From: Streptomyces sp. NRRL F-5123
Lineage (GTDB): Bacteria > Actinomycetota > Actinomycetes > Streptomycetales > Streptomycetaceae
NCBI RefSeq assembly: GCF_000721495.1
Contig: NZ_JOHY01000090.1
Coordinates: 1-22,654, forward strand
Direction: 5' to 3'
DNA length: 22,654 nucleotides
Part shown: in pieces, positions 5,847 through 13,112 of the stretch
Layout: each line of letters opens with the position of its first letter
How positions within the stretch are numbered: position 1 is the first letter of the stretch
Program-made: the position numbers and the translations under genes
Notes under the pieces: model-generated
What the model was told of the DNA's origin: nothing
Database searches by the model: none
The model's input: the letters and a program-made list of their open reading frames with translations, nothing else

Positions 5847-8570
5847 CTATCGTGCGGCCAGCGATCGGCGGGCGTAGGCGCGGACGTCGGGGTCCGGGTC
5901 GGAGGTGGCGGCGGCGCGGAGGGTGGTGGTGGTCTCGGGGGTGGGGGGGTGCGCCGCGAGGGAGGTGACGGCGGCGCGGCGGACGTCGGCGTGCGGGTCG
6001 GCGGCGGCGCGCAGAAGGGCCGGGACGGCGAGGGAGGGTGCGGCGGCGCCGAGGGCGACCGCGGCCCCGCGGCGTACCCGCCAGGCGGCCTCGCCGATCG
6101 CCTCGCCCGCGAGCGCGTCGAGCGGCGGGGGGCAGCCCACCGCGGCCGCGGCCTCCAGGGCGGCGGACCGTACGAGGGGGTCGGCGTCCTGGGCGAGCCC
6201 GGCCAGGAGGGTGGCGGGTCCTTCGGGGGCGTGCGGCGGGATCGCGGCGAGCCCCTTCGCCAGGGCGACCCGCACCTCGCGGGAGGCGTCCCCGGCGGCG
6301 GTGGCGAGGTCGCCCACCGCGGCGAGCGCGACAAGCGCGCGTACCGCCTCGATGCGCACGCGCGGCTCCGGATCGCCCAGCGCCCGAGCGTAGAGCGCTC
6401 TCCCGGCGAGGCGCAGTGCCCGCAGGGTGCCCGTGGCGGCGGCCCGGGCGGTGGGGTCGGGGGAGTCCAGGGCGGGGGTGAGGGCGGCCTCCAGCGCGGG
6501 GGTGGCGGGCAGCACCTCCACCAGCTCGAGGAGGCCCGCGCCCGCGGCGGCGCGGACGAGGGGGTCGGTGTCGCCGAGAGCCGCGGCGAGGGCGGGTCCG
6601 GTACCGTCCGGCACGGTCTCGGTGAGCACCCCGACCGCGGCCCGCCGCACCGCGGGGTCGGCGTCGACGAGGTAGGGCGTCAGCTCGGCCATCTCCGGCT
6701 CGTCCTCGGCGAGTTCCAGGACCTCCAGGATGCGTGGCGAGGCGGTCGCCGCGGCAGGGGCCGCCGGGCCGTGGGCGACCGCCCCGGGGTCGACGGGCGG
6801 CACCTCGCGCGGCCCCGCCGTCGCGACCTGCTCGGGCAGCACCTCGCCGATCACCCGCACGTCCCCGCCACCGGGCGCGTACCCCTCCACGGGCACGACG
6901 TACGGCGCGACCGGCCGGGTCAGGAACTCCATCGCGCCGCTCTCCGCCTTGCGGAGGTTGAGGTGCACGAGCCACCGCGCGTCGTCCCGCCCGGGGCGGT
7001 CGGTCCGCTCGTGGTAGAGGCCCCAGCGGCTCTCGGTGCGGGCCAGGGACGCGCGCGCCGCCATCTCCGCGCAGTCCCGGATGAAGCCCACCTCCGCGCA
7101 CCGCATCAGCTCGTGCGGGGTGCGCGCGCCCAGCCCCGCGACCTCGTCGCGCATCCGCTCGAACGTCTCGACGGCGAGCGACAGCCGGGCGCCGCTCTTG
7201 GGCGGCGCCACGTAGTCGTTGACGAAGCGCCGCAGCTTGTACTCGACCTGCGGCTGCGGCGGGCCGTCCGGCTGCCGCAGCGGCCGGTAGACCAGCTCGT
7301 GCGCCGCCGCGACCTGCTCGGCGGGCAGCGGGCCCTCGTACGAGGGGAGCCCGGCGGCGTCCTCGCCCGCCAGTTCGCCGTAGACGAAGGCCCCGATCAT
7401 GTAGTTGTGCGGGACGCACGCCAGGTCCCCGGCGGCGTAGAGCCCGGGGACGGTGGTCCGCGCGTGCTCGTCGACCCACACCCCGGACGCCGAGTGGCCG
7501 CCGCACAGGCCGATCTCGGAGATGTGCATCTCGACGTCGTGGGTGCGGTAGTCGTGGCCGCGCCCAGCGTGGAAGGTGCCGCGGGTGGGCCGCTCGGTGG
7601 AGTGCAGGATGGTCTCCAGCGCGGCCACCGACTCCTCCGGCAGATGGCTCAGCTTCAGGTAGACGGGCCCGCGTTCGGAGGCGACCTCGGCGGCGAACTC
7701 GCTCATCATCTGGCCCGACCAGTAGTCGGAGTCGACGAACCGCTCACCGAGCCGGTTGACCTGGTAGCCCCCGAAGGGGTTGGCGACGTAGGCGCACGCG
7801 GGCCCGTTGTAGTCCTTGATCAGCGGGTTGACCTGGAAGCACTCGATGCCGCTGAGCTCCGCGCCCGCGTGGTAGGCCATCGCGTGGCCGTCGCCGGCGT
7901 TCGTCGGGTTCTCGTAGGTGCCGTAGAGGTAGCCGCTCGCGGGCAGGCCGAGCCGGCCGGCCGCGCCCGTCGCGAGGACCACCGCGCCGGCCCGTACGGT
8001 CACGAAGCGGCCGGTGCGGGTGTCGAAGCCCGCCGCGCCCACCGCCCGGCCGCCCGCGGTCAGGACGCGCACCGGCATGACCCGGTTCTCGATCCGGATC
8101 CGCTCGCGCATCTCCCGCCGCCGCAGCACCCGGTAGAGGACCTTCTTGACGTCCTTGCCCTCCGGCATCGGCAGCACGTAGCTGCCGGAGCGGTGCACCT
8201 GGCGCACCGCGTAGTCGCCGTGCTCGTCCTTCTCGAACTTCACGCCGTAGCGCTCCAGCCGGCGCACCATCGCGAAGCCGCGGGTGGCGGTCTGCCGCAC
8301 GGTCGCCTGGTTGACGACGCCGTCGTTGGCGCGGGTGATCTCGGCGACGTAGTCCTCGGGGGTGGCGCGCCCGGGCACGACTGCGTTGTTGACGCCGTCC
8401 ATGCCCATCGCCAGCGCCCCGGAGTGCCGTACGTGCGCCTTCTCCAGCAGCAGTACGTCGGCGCCGTGCTCGGCGGCGGTCAGCGCCGCCATGGTGCCGG
8501 CGGTGCCGCCGCCGATCACCAGGACGCCGCAGCTCAGTTCGGCGGCGTCGGTCAGCTCGGGGATGTCCAT
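5847..8570 (-). CDS. AprA/FrdA-type FAD flavoprotein fused to C-terminal HEAT repeats
   Basis: This is a 907-residue protein. Residues about 15-400 form an FAD-binding domain of the fumarate reductase/succinate dehydrogenase/adenylylsulfate reductase superfamily. The N-terminal dinucleotide motif is VLVIGGGTAG (16-25), followed by LLLEKA, GAVVLATGAAGR and the C-terminal FAD motif VPGLYAAGDLACVPHNYMIGAFVYGELAG. The stretch GHSASGVWVDEHARTT resembles AprA-type enzymes more than the classical PT-GG of succinate dehydrogenase. A helical flavoprotein C-domain (about 450-560) precedes a Pro/Ala linker. From about residue 612 to the end come roughly nine HEAT units with the signature DxDPxVRxAA. The reaction is presumably two-electron redox chemistry on a small oxidised substrate, with electrons exchanged with the ferredoxin in the same unit; the substrate is unknown. 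I chose ATG 8570, 28 bases after the ATPase gene. A TTG at 8618 would overlap that gene. Confidence 0.88.
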   Translation of the reverse strand: MDIPELTDAAELSCGVLVIGGGTAGTMAALTAAEHGADVLLLEKAHVRHSGALAMGMDGVNNAVVPGRATPEDYVAEITRANDGVVNQATVRQTATRGFAMVRRLERYGVKFEKDEHGDYAVRQVHRSGSYVLPMPEGKDVKKVLYRVLRRREMRERIRIENRVMPVRVLTAGGRAVGAAGFDTRTGRFVTVRAGAVVLATGAAGRLGLPASGYLYGTYENPTNAGDGHAMAYHAGAELSGIECFQVNPLIKDYNGPACAYVANPFGGYQVNRLGERFVDSDYWSGQMMSEFAAEVASERGPVYLKLSHLPEESVAALETILHSTERPTRGTFHAGRGHDYRTHDVEMHISEIGLCGGHSASGVWVDEHARTTVPGLYAAGDLACVPHNYMIGAFVYGELAGEDAAGLPSYEGPLPAEQVAAAHELVYRPLRQPDGPPQPQVEYKLRRFVNDYVAPPKSGARLSLAVETFERMRDEVAGLGARTPHELMRCAEVGFIRDCAEMAARASLARTESRWGLYHERTDRPGRDDARWLVHLNLRKAESGAMEFLTRPVAPYVVPVEGYAPGGGDVRVIGEVLPEQVATAGPREVPPVDPGAVAHGPAAPAAATASPRILEVLELAEDEPEMAELTPYLVDADPAVRRAAVGVLTETVPDGTGPALAAALGDTDPLVRAAAGAGLLELVEVLPATPALEAALTPALDSPDPTARAAATGTLRALRLAGRALYARALGDPEPRVRIEAVRALVALAAVGDLATAAGDASREVRVALAKGLAAIPPHAPEGPATLLAGLAQDADPLVRSAALEAAAAVGCPPPLDALAGEAIGEAAWRVRRGAAVALGAAAPSLAVPALLRAAADPHADVRRAAVTSLAAHPPTPETTTTLRAAATSDPDPDVRAYARRSLAAR

Positions 8571-8598
8571 CGAGAGGGCCCTTCGGGAGGTCCGGGGG

Positions 8599-9438
8599 TC
8601 AACTGCCCAGTGCGTCAAGGAGGTCGCGGCGTACGGCGGTGGTGGCGGGGGAGCCGTGGGCGGCGCGGTCGCGGGGGTGCGGCACGGTGAAGAGCCGCAC
8701 CGGCTCGCCGTCCGCCGCGCCCAGCAGGGCGACGCGGTCGCCGAGGAAGAGCGCCTCGTCCACGTCGTGGGTGACGAACACGACGGTGGCTCGGGTGTCG
8801 TGGAGGACGTCGACGAGCAACTGCTGCATGCCCGCCCGGGTCTGCGCGTCCAGCGCGCCGAACGGCTCGTCCATCAGCAGCGCCCGCGGCCGGCCCGCCA
8901 GCGCACGGGCCAGCTGCACGCGCTGCCGCTGCCCGCCGGACAGCCGGTGCGGCAACCGGCCCTCGCAGCCCGCGAGTCCGACCCTGCCGAGCCAGTCCGC
9001 CGCGCGCCCCCGACGCTCGGCCCGGCTCACCCGGGCGATGGCGAGCGGGAGTTCGACGTTGCCCAGCGCGGTCCGCCACGGCAGCAGCCCGTCCTCCTGG
9101 AAGACCAGCGCCCGCCCGCCGCCCGGCCCCCGCAGCGGGTCGCCGTCCGCGGTCACCTCGCCGCCCAGCGGCGGCAGCAGCCCGGCCAGCGTGCGCAGCA
9201 GCGTCGACTTGCCGCACCCCGAGGCGCCGGCGACGGCCAGCACCTCGCCCGGCGCCACGTCGAGCGTCACCCCGGCGAGCACCGGCGCCCCGGGCCGCCC
9301 CAGCACCGCCCCGCGCAGCGCGAGCCGGGCGCCCTCGGCGGGCGGCGGGTCCGCGGCGCCGGGTACGGCGGCGGTCGTGGCGGGGGCGGAGGGAGTCGAA
9401 GGAGCCGAGGGAGTCGAAGGAGCGGACGTACCGGTCAT
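8599..9438 (-). CDS. ABC transporter ATPase, nitrate/sulfonate/taurine import type
   Basis: This 279-residue nucleotide-binding subunit contains Walker A GASGCGKST (71-79), Q-loop Q114 in VFQEDGLLPW, signature LSGGQRQR (166-173), Walker B ALLMDEPFGALD (186-197) and the H-loop VFVTHD with H224. VFQEDGLLPW and MDEPFGALDAQTR are characteristic of the SsuB/TauB/NrtD group, which powers uptake of sulfonates, taurine, nitrate or similar anions. It acts on the cytoplasmic face with the adjacent permease. ATG 9438 has GAGGTGA just upstream and lies 5 bases after the permease stop. The first 35 residues are a Ser/Ala/Pro/Thr-rich extension containing a duplicated six-residue unit (SAPSTP), which is unusual for the family and absent from the ATPase core. 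Confidence 0.93.
   Translation of the reverse strand: MTGTSAPSTPSAPSTPSAPATTAAVPGAADPPPAEGARLALRGAVLGRPGAPVLAGVTLDVAPGEVLAVAGASGCGKSTLLRTLAGLLPPLGGEVTADGDPLRGPGGGRALVFQEDGLLPWRTALGNVELPLAIARVSRAERRGRAADWLGRVGLAGCEGRLPHRLSGGQRQRVQLARALAGRPRALLMDEPFGALDAQTRAGMQQLLVDVLHDTRATVVFVTHDVDEALFLGDRVALLGAADGEPVRLFTVPHPRDRAAHGSPATTAVRRDLLDALGS
9389..9424 (-). repeat. 18-bp tandem repeat in the 5' end of the ATPase gene
   Basis: Two 18-bp units (9389-9406 and 9407-9424) sharing GAGGGAGTCGAAGGAGC differ only in the last base. Read on the coding strand they give a duplicated Ser-Ala-Pro-Ser-Thr-Pro hexapeptide in the N-terminal extension of the ATPase. The in-frame period suggests recent slippage. Confidence 0.8.
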
Positions 9439-9443
9439 CGCGG

Positions 9444-10361
9444 TCACCTCGCCTGCGTCACGGAGTCGGGTACGGTCACGGGCAGTTCGCCGCCCGCGGG
9501 TGCTGCGGCGGTCGCGGCGCCGGGCTCCGTACGGGCCCGGCGGGCGGTGCCGCGGCCGAAGGCGCCCCGGTCCGCGGCCCGTTCGGCGCGCGGCAGCCAG
9601 CGGGTGGCCCGGCGGCCGGCGAACTCCACGGCGGAGGAGGTGAGATGGCCCAGCAGGCCGATGGTGACCATGCCGACGAGCACCCCCGGGTAGTCGATCA
9701 CCGTGTAGTCCTGCCAGGTGCGGTAGCCGACCCCGTAGTCGCCGGAGATCATCTCGGCGGAGATCACGCAGATCCACGCCACCCCGATGCCGACCGACAG
9801 CCCGCCGAAGATCCCGGGCAGCGCGCCCGGCAGCACGACCTGCGCCAGCACCCGCCACCGCCCGCCGCCCATGGTCAGCACGGCCTCCTCCCACACCGGT
9901 GTCAGCGCCCGCACCGCGTGCCGGGTGCTCACCAGCACCGGGAAGAAGGCGGCGCAGAAGGTGATGAAGACGATGCCCTGCTCGTTGCCCGGGAAGACCA
10001 GGATCGCCACCGGCACGAGGGCGATCGCCGGTATGGGGCGCAGGAGTTCGACGAGCGGCCCGAGCAGGTCGGCCGCGACACGGGAGCGCCCGATCGCGAC
10101 CCCGGTGGCAACCCCCAGCACCGCGGCGAGCCCGAAGCCGGTCAGGATCCGGCCCAGGCTGTCGCCCAGGTCCTGCCAGTAGACGCCGGTGCCGACACGG
10201 CGGCGGAATTCGCGCGCCACGTCCACGACCGTCGGCAGCTGGTCGAAGTGCACCCACAGCCGCACCCGCCGGGCGGTGAGCAACTGCCACAGCCCGAGGA
10301 AGGCGAGCAGCGAGAAGGCCCGCAGCAGCCGGCGCCGGACGGCCTCCGTGCGGGTACTCAC
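9444..10361 (-). CDS. ABC transporter permease, nitrate/sulfonate/taurine import type
   Basis: This 305-residue integral membrane protein of the binding-protein-dependent permease family has hydrophobic segments at about residues 14-30, 72-92, 108-124, 128-146, 185-205 and 222-240. The ATPase-contacting EAA loop is evident at 159-183 (EEAVLTMGGGRWRVLAQVVLPGALPG). RPIPAIALVPVAI and SAEMISGDYGVGY are typical of SsuC/TauC-like subunits. The last 50 residues form an Arg/Ala/Pro-rich cytoplasmic tail. The start is GTG 10361, whose GTGA overlaps the TGA of the upstream binding-protein gene by 4 bases, implying translational coupling. The ATPase gene follows 5 bases after the stop. Confidence 0.93.
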   Translation of the reverse strand: MSTRTEAVRRRLLRAFSLLAFLGLWQLLTARRVRLWVHFDQLPTVVDVAREFRRRVGTGVYWQDLGDSLGRILTGFGLAAVLGVATGVAIGRSRVAADLLGPLVELLRPIPAIALVPVAILVFPGNEQGIVFITFCAAFFPVLVSTRHAVRALTPVWEEAVLTMGGGRWRVLAQVVLPGALPGIFGGLSVGIGVAWICVISAEMISGDYGVGYRTWQDYTVIDYPGVLVGMVTIGLLGHLTSSAVEFAGRRATRWLPRAERAADRGAFGRGTARRARTEPGAATAAAPAGGELPVTVPDSVTQAR

Positions 10362-11800
10362 GCCGCCCCCTCGGCGGCGGCGCCCCGCACGGCCTGCGCG
10401 AAGCCGACCAGCCGGGCACCGGGGTGCTCCGCGAGCCAGCCGCGGGCGTTGTCCGGTGTGGTGAAGGGCTGGTAGCGCGCGTCCGGCGCGGCCGCCGGGT
10501 CCACCGCCCACACCGAGCGGTCGGCGAACCAGCGGGTGCCGGTCAGCGCGTCCGGCGCGTACGAGGCGCGAACCGCGGCCTTGCCCGGGTGCGCCGCCAG
10601 GTAGCGCAGCAGGCACGTCGGGGTGCGCAGCGGCACCGTCGTGTCCTGCCCGGCGGGCCACGCCTCGCTCGCCGTCGCCGGGTCGGTGACGGCGCCGCCG
10701 CACACCGGGTCGGTGCCGTGCACCGGCGCAGGGTTGGCGAGCGAGGCGACCTGACGGCCGTAGTCCGCGCCGACCGCCCGCCGGACGAACGAGTCGTCCG
10801 CGAAGTGGCTGATGTCGATCGTGCCGACGAGCTTCTCCGACGCGAGCACCGGCACGTCCTTGGCGAAGGCGTCCAGCAGCTGCGGCTTGAGTGTCGGGTC
10901 GAACGCCGCGATGCCGCCGGGCCCGTTGTAGAGGTAGACCACCTCGGTGGGCAGCTTCGTGGCTCCGGCGACCGACTGAGCCGCGGCCAGCGGGTGGGCG
11001 TGCAGGTAGTCGGTGGCCTGGATCTGCGCGGCCAGGAACGCGTCGACGACCGCGGGCCGCTGCTCGGCGAAGTCCTTGCGGACGGTGACCCCGTGGAAGG
11101 TCGGCAGGTCCAGCGCGGCCCCGTCGTAGAGCGCCTTCGCCTTGCCCTCGAACACCAGCTGCCCGGGCCAGGCGACGAACTGCGACAGCGCGTCGACACT
11201 GCCCGCCTGCAGCGCCGAAGCACCCACCGCGGGCTGCTGGTTGAGCTTGTGCAGGTCCTTGTCCGGGTCGATGCCGCGCTGCTGCAGTGCCCGCACCAGG
11301 GTGCCGTCTGCGGCCGAGCCGATGCTGGTGGAGACCTTCGCGCCCTTCAGGTCGTCGAGGCCGGTGAGCTTCGAATCGGGCGCGGTCACCACGGTGTTGA
11401 GCCCGCCGCGCAGGTTGTAGCCGGTCACCGACACCAGCTCGGTGGGCTGCCGCAACTGCTGCCCGCGGGCGGCGTTGACGAGCAGCGGGTAGTCGCCCAT
11501 CGAGCCGACGTCGATCTTCCCGGCGACCATCTGCGCGGTGATCGGCGCACCGGTCGCGTAGTCCTGCCAGTCCACCTTGTACGTGGTCCCGTCGCGCTTG
11601 CCGAGCGCGGCCAGTTGCCGCTCGAAGTAGCCGAGCGAGCGCAGCAGGGTGCCCGCCGTCACGGTGTTGATGGTCTTGGACTGGTAGCCGACGTGCACGG
11701 TGACCGTACGGCCACCGCTGCCGCCGCCGGCGTCCGAGCCGCATCCGGCGAGCGGCAGCAGGACCGCGGCGGCACCCGCCGCGGCGAGGAACTTGCGCAT
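10358..11800 (-). CDS. ABC substrate-binding lipoprotein with a NosL-like C-terminal domain
   Basis: This is a 480-residue protein. MRKFLAAAGAAAVLLPLAGC is a lipoprotein signal with lipobox LAGC and lipidation Cys20. Residues about 35-335 form a periplasmic-binding fold of the nitrate/sulfonate/taurine class: VHVGYQSKTINTVTAGTLLRSLGYFE, IDVGSMGDYPLLVNA, GLDDLKGAKVSTSIGSAADGTL and ALQAGSVDALSQFVAWPGQL. From about residue 355 a second domain begins, DPVCGGAVTDPATA, with Cys367. It continues with TPTCLLRYLAAHP (Cys396), SYAPDALTGTRWFADRSVWAV and PFTTPDNARGWLAEHPGARLVGF. Its order and spacing resemble NosL, the copper chaperone of nitrous oxide reductase, but the family CGM motif reads CGG. I chose ATG 11800 because AGAGGTG precedes it. 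An upstream ATG (11815) overlaps the ferredoxin stop as ATGA and is possible. Ordinary members end near residue 330, so this is a fusion. Confidence 0.87.
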   Translation of the reverse strand: MRKFLAAAGAAAVLLPLAGCGSDAGGGSGGRTVTVHVGYQSKTINTVTAGTLLRSLGYFERQLAALGKRDGTTYKVDWQDYATGAPITAQMVAGKIDVGSMGDYPLLVNAARGQQLRQPTELVSVTGYNLRGGLNTVVTAPDSKLTGLDDLKGAKVSTSIGSAADGTLVRALQQRGIDPDKDLHKLNQQPAVGASALQAGSVDALSQFVAWPGQLVFEGKAKALYDGAALDLPTFHGVTVRKDFAEQRPAVVDAFLAAQIQATDYLHAHPLAAAQSVAGATKLPTEVVYLYNGPGGIAAFDPTLKPQLLDAFAKDVPVLASEKLVGTIDISHFADDSFVRRAVGADYGRQVASLANPAPVHGTDPVCGGAVTDPATASEAWPAGQDTTVPLRTPTCLLRYLAAHPGKAAVRASYAPDALTGTRWFADRSVWAVDPAAAPDARYQPFTTPDNARGWLAEHPGARLVGFAQAVRGAAAEGAA

Positions 11801-11811
11801 CAGGGCACCTC

Positions 11812-12039
11812 TCATCGCAGCAGGTAGGGCATGTTGACGGTCACGGCCCCGGTCGGGCAGCGCGCGGCGCACGGGCCGCAGTACCAGCACTCGTCGACGT
11901 GCATGTACGCCTTGCCGGTGTCCTGGTCGATCGCCAGCGAGTCCAGCGGGCAGACGTCGACGCACAGCGTGCAGCCGTCGATGCACAGGGACTCGTCGAT
12001 GGTCACGGGTACGTCGGCGCGCTGCGGCACCACGGGCAT
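11812..12039 (-). CDS. AprB-like ferredoxin with two [4Fe-4S] cluster motifs
   Basis: This is a 75-residue protein. Two cysteine motifs are seen. The first is C19-IDG-C23-TL-C26-VDV-C30-P, with an unusual three-residue first gap. The second is the classical C51-WY-C54-GP-C57-AAR-C61-P. Together they should bind two [4Fe-4S] clusters. The VTIDE...CPLDSLAID and TGKAYMHVDECWYC context resembles the ferredoxin domain of AprB-like subunits, which shuttle electrons to AprA-type flavoproteins. An AprA-type flavoprotein is encoded at the end of the same unit, so it is the likely partner. ATG 12039 has CTGGAG about 6 bases upstream. The TGA (11814-11812) overlaps an ATG of the next reading frame, indicating tight coupling. 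It has no signal peptide and is cytoplasmic. Confidence 0.92.
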   Translation of the reverse strand: MPVVPQRADVPVTIDESLCIDGCTLCVDVCPLDSLAIDQDTGKAYMHVDECWYCGPCAARCPTGAVTVNMPYLLR

Positions 12040-12081
12040 GGCTGTCTCCAGACGGGAAGTCGGGCGAGGGTGAGGGGAGTT

Positions 12082-12098
12082 CGCGCCGGGGCGGCGCG
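12082..12098 (-). terminator. Small intercistronic hairpin between the regulator and ferredoxin genes
   Basis: CGCGCC (12082-12087) and GGCGCG (12093-12098) form a perfect 6-bp stem with a 5-base loop, 11 bases downstream of the regulator stop on the minus strand. No U tract follows. It may be a leaky attenuator or processing signal that lowers or raises expression of the redox/transport genes relative to the regulator. Confidence 0.35.
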
Positions 12099-12109
12099 GG
12101 ACGACCGGG

Positions 12110-12880
12110 TCAGGCGCTCCGGTGCAGCAGGCCGCGCATGGTGATCCGGTCGCCGCGGAAGCGCACGAACTCCAGGTCCACCGGGCGGCCGTCGGACAGG
12201 TGGCTGAGCCGCTCCAGCATCAGCAGGGCGGAGCCGCGCGGCGCCTCCAGGACCGCCGCGGAGTGCAGGTCGGCGCTGACCGCCTCCAGGGTGATCTCCG
12301 CGGTGCCCAGCGGCTGCCCGGACAACTCCTCCAGCAGCCGGAAGACATCGGTGTTCTCCAGGTCCGCGGTCATCAGCCCGGCACCGAGGTCCATCGGCAC
12401 GTACGTGAGGTCGAGCGACAGCGGCAGGCCGTCCAGCCGCCGCAGCCGCTCCACGTAGAGCACGTCGTCGTGCTCCCTGATCCTCAGCCGCGAGGCCACC
12501 GCGGCCGGGGCGCGCACCGGGCCGAGCGCGCGCACCTCGTTGCTGACCCTGCCGTGCCCGTGCAGGGTTTCCGCCAGGCCCATCAGCCGGTCGAGCCCGT
12601 GCGGGTACTTGTGTCCCACCACGACCGTGCCGAGCCCCGGCACCCGCTCCACCAGCCGCTCGGCCCGCAGCAGGTCCAGCGCCTGCCGCACGGTGTTGCG
12701 GGACACGCCGTACTCCGCGCCGATCGCGTCCTCGTGCGGCAGCACCCCGTCCCCGAACGCCTGCGCCAGCACCTGCCGCCGGAGCAGGTCGGCGAGCTGC
12801 CTGGCCTGGTCGGCGCGCAGCCTGCGCCGCCGCGCGGCGGCGACCGGTGCGGTGCGCTCCCGCGTGCCGTCGGCTGCCAT
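12110..12880 (-). CDS. GntR-family (HutC/UTRA) transcriptional regulator
   Basis: This 256-residue protein has an N-terminal winged helix-turn-helix. RLRADQARQLADLLRRQVLAQAFGDGVLP is followed by HEDAIGAEYGVSRNTVRQALDLLRAERLVERVPGLGTVVV (about 49-88), the standard GntR recognition region. The remainder is a UTRA effector domain: RLRIREHDDVLYVERLRRLDGLPLSLDLTYVPMDLG and SALLMLERLSHLSDGRPVDLEFVRFRGDRITM. HutC-type GntR proteins are usually repressors released by a small ligand related to the neighbouring pathway. It is first in the minus-strand unit, 70 bases before the ferredoxin gene, so it probably controls the importer and redox genes as well as itself. ATG 12880 is preceded by AGGAG at good spacing. 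Open frame further upstream lies in the divergent intergenic region and has no homology. Confidence 0.92.
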   Translation of the reverse strand: MAADGTRERTAPVAAARRRRLRADQARQLADLLRRQVLAQAFGDGVLPHEDAIGAEYGVSRNTVRQALDLLRAERLVERVPGLGTVVVGHKYPHGLDRLMGLAETLHGHGRVSNEVRALGPVRAPAAVASRLRIREHDDVLYVERLRRLDGLPLSLDLTYVPMDLGAGLMTADLENTDVFRLLEELSGQPLGTAEITLEAVSADLHSAAVLEAPRGSALLMLERLSHLSDGRPVDLEFVRFRGDRITMRGLLHRSA

Positions 12881-13112
12881 GTGGGGGCTCCTGCGTCGTC
12901 TCGGCGCTTTCGGTGGACGGCGGCCTCGTACCGCCGCACACGGACCATACCGACGGCTGCGGGCCGGTGGTGTTGCCGCTGTGTTGCGCCATCTGACGTG
13001 CCGTCCACACGCCCCTGACCAGGTGATACGTCGGGGTGTCGGGCACTTCCGCCACCCGCGCCCACGAAAAGCGGGGTGCGTCGCGGGCGCCGGGCGCGTG
13101 AGGATGGGCCCC
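12881..13112. promoter_or_regulatory. Divergent control region between the GntR unit and the GNAT gene
   Basis: This 232-bp gap separates the outward-facing regulator (minus) and acetyltransferase (plus) genes, so it should hold promoters for both and probably the GntR operator. On the minus strand TATGGT (in GTCGGTATGGTCC) is a possible -10, without a clear -35. A small palindrome, CCTGACCAGG, is at 13014-13023. Neither is convincing as the GntR operator. Confidence 0.45.

Noticed and set aside
4396..7506. 1036-aa open frame on the minus strand
   Set aside because: It crosses the intergenic repeats and two real genes in another frame. The translation is Arg/Pro/Gly-rich low complexity with no domains.
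8571..8618. TTG at 8618 as the flavoprotein start
   Set aside because: It overlaps the ATPase gene and adds 16 residues ahead of the dinucleotide-binding strand. ATG 8570 fits the family start better.
5658..8690. 1010-aa open frame on the plus strand
   Set aside because: It lies opposite the flavoprotein gene, which has FAD motifs and HEAT repeats. The plus-strand translation is Gly/Arg-rich without motifs.
11801..11815. ATG at 11815 as the binding-protein start
   Set aside because: The ATGA overlap with the ferredoxin stop is attractive, but ATG 11800 has the better Shine-Dalgarno sequence and gives a standard lipoprotein signal. Kept as an alternative.
12881..13112. A GntR operator in the divergent region
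   Set aside because: Only a short imperfect palindrome (13014-13023) and scattered partial matches were seen, none close enough to known HutC-type sites to call.
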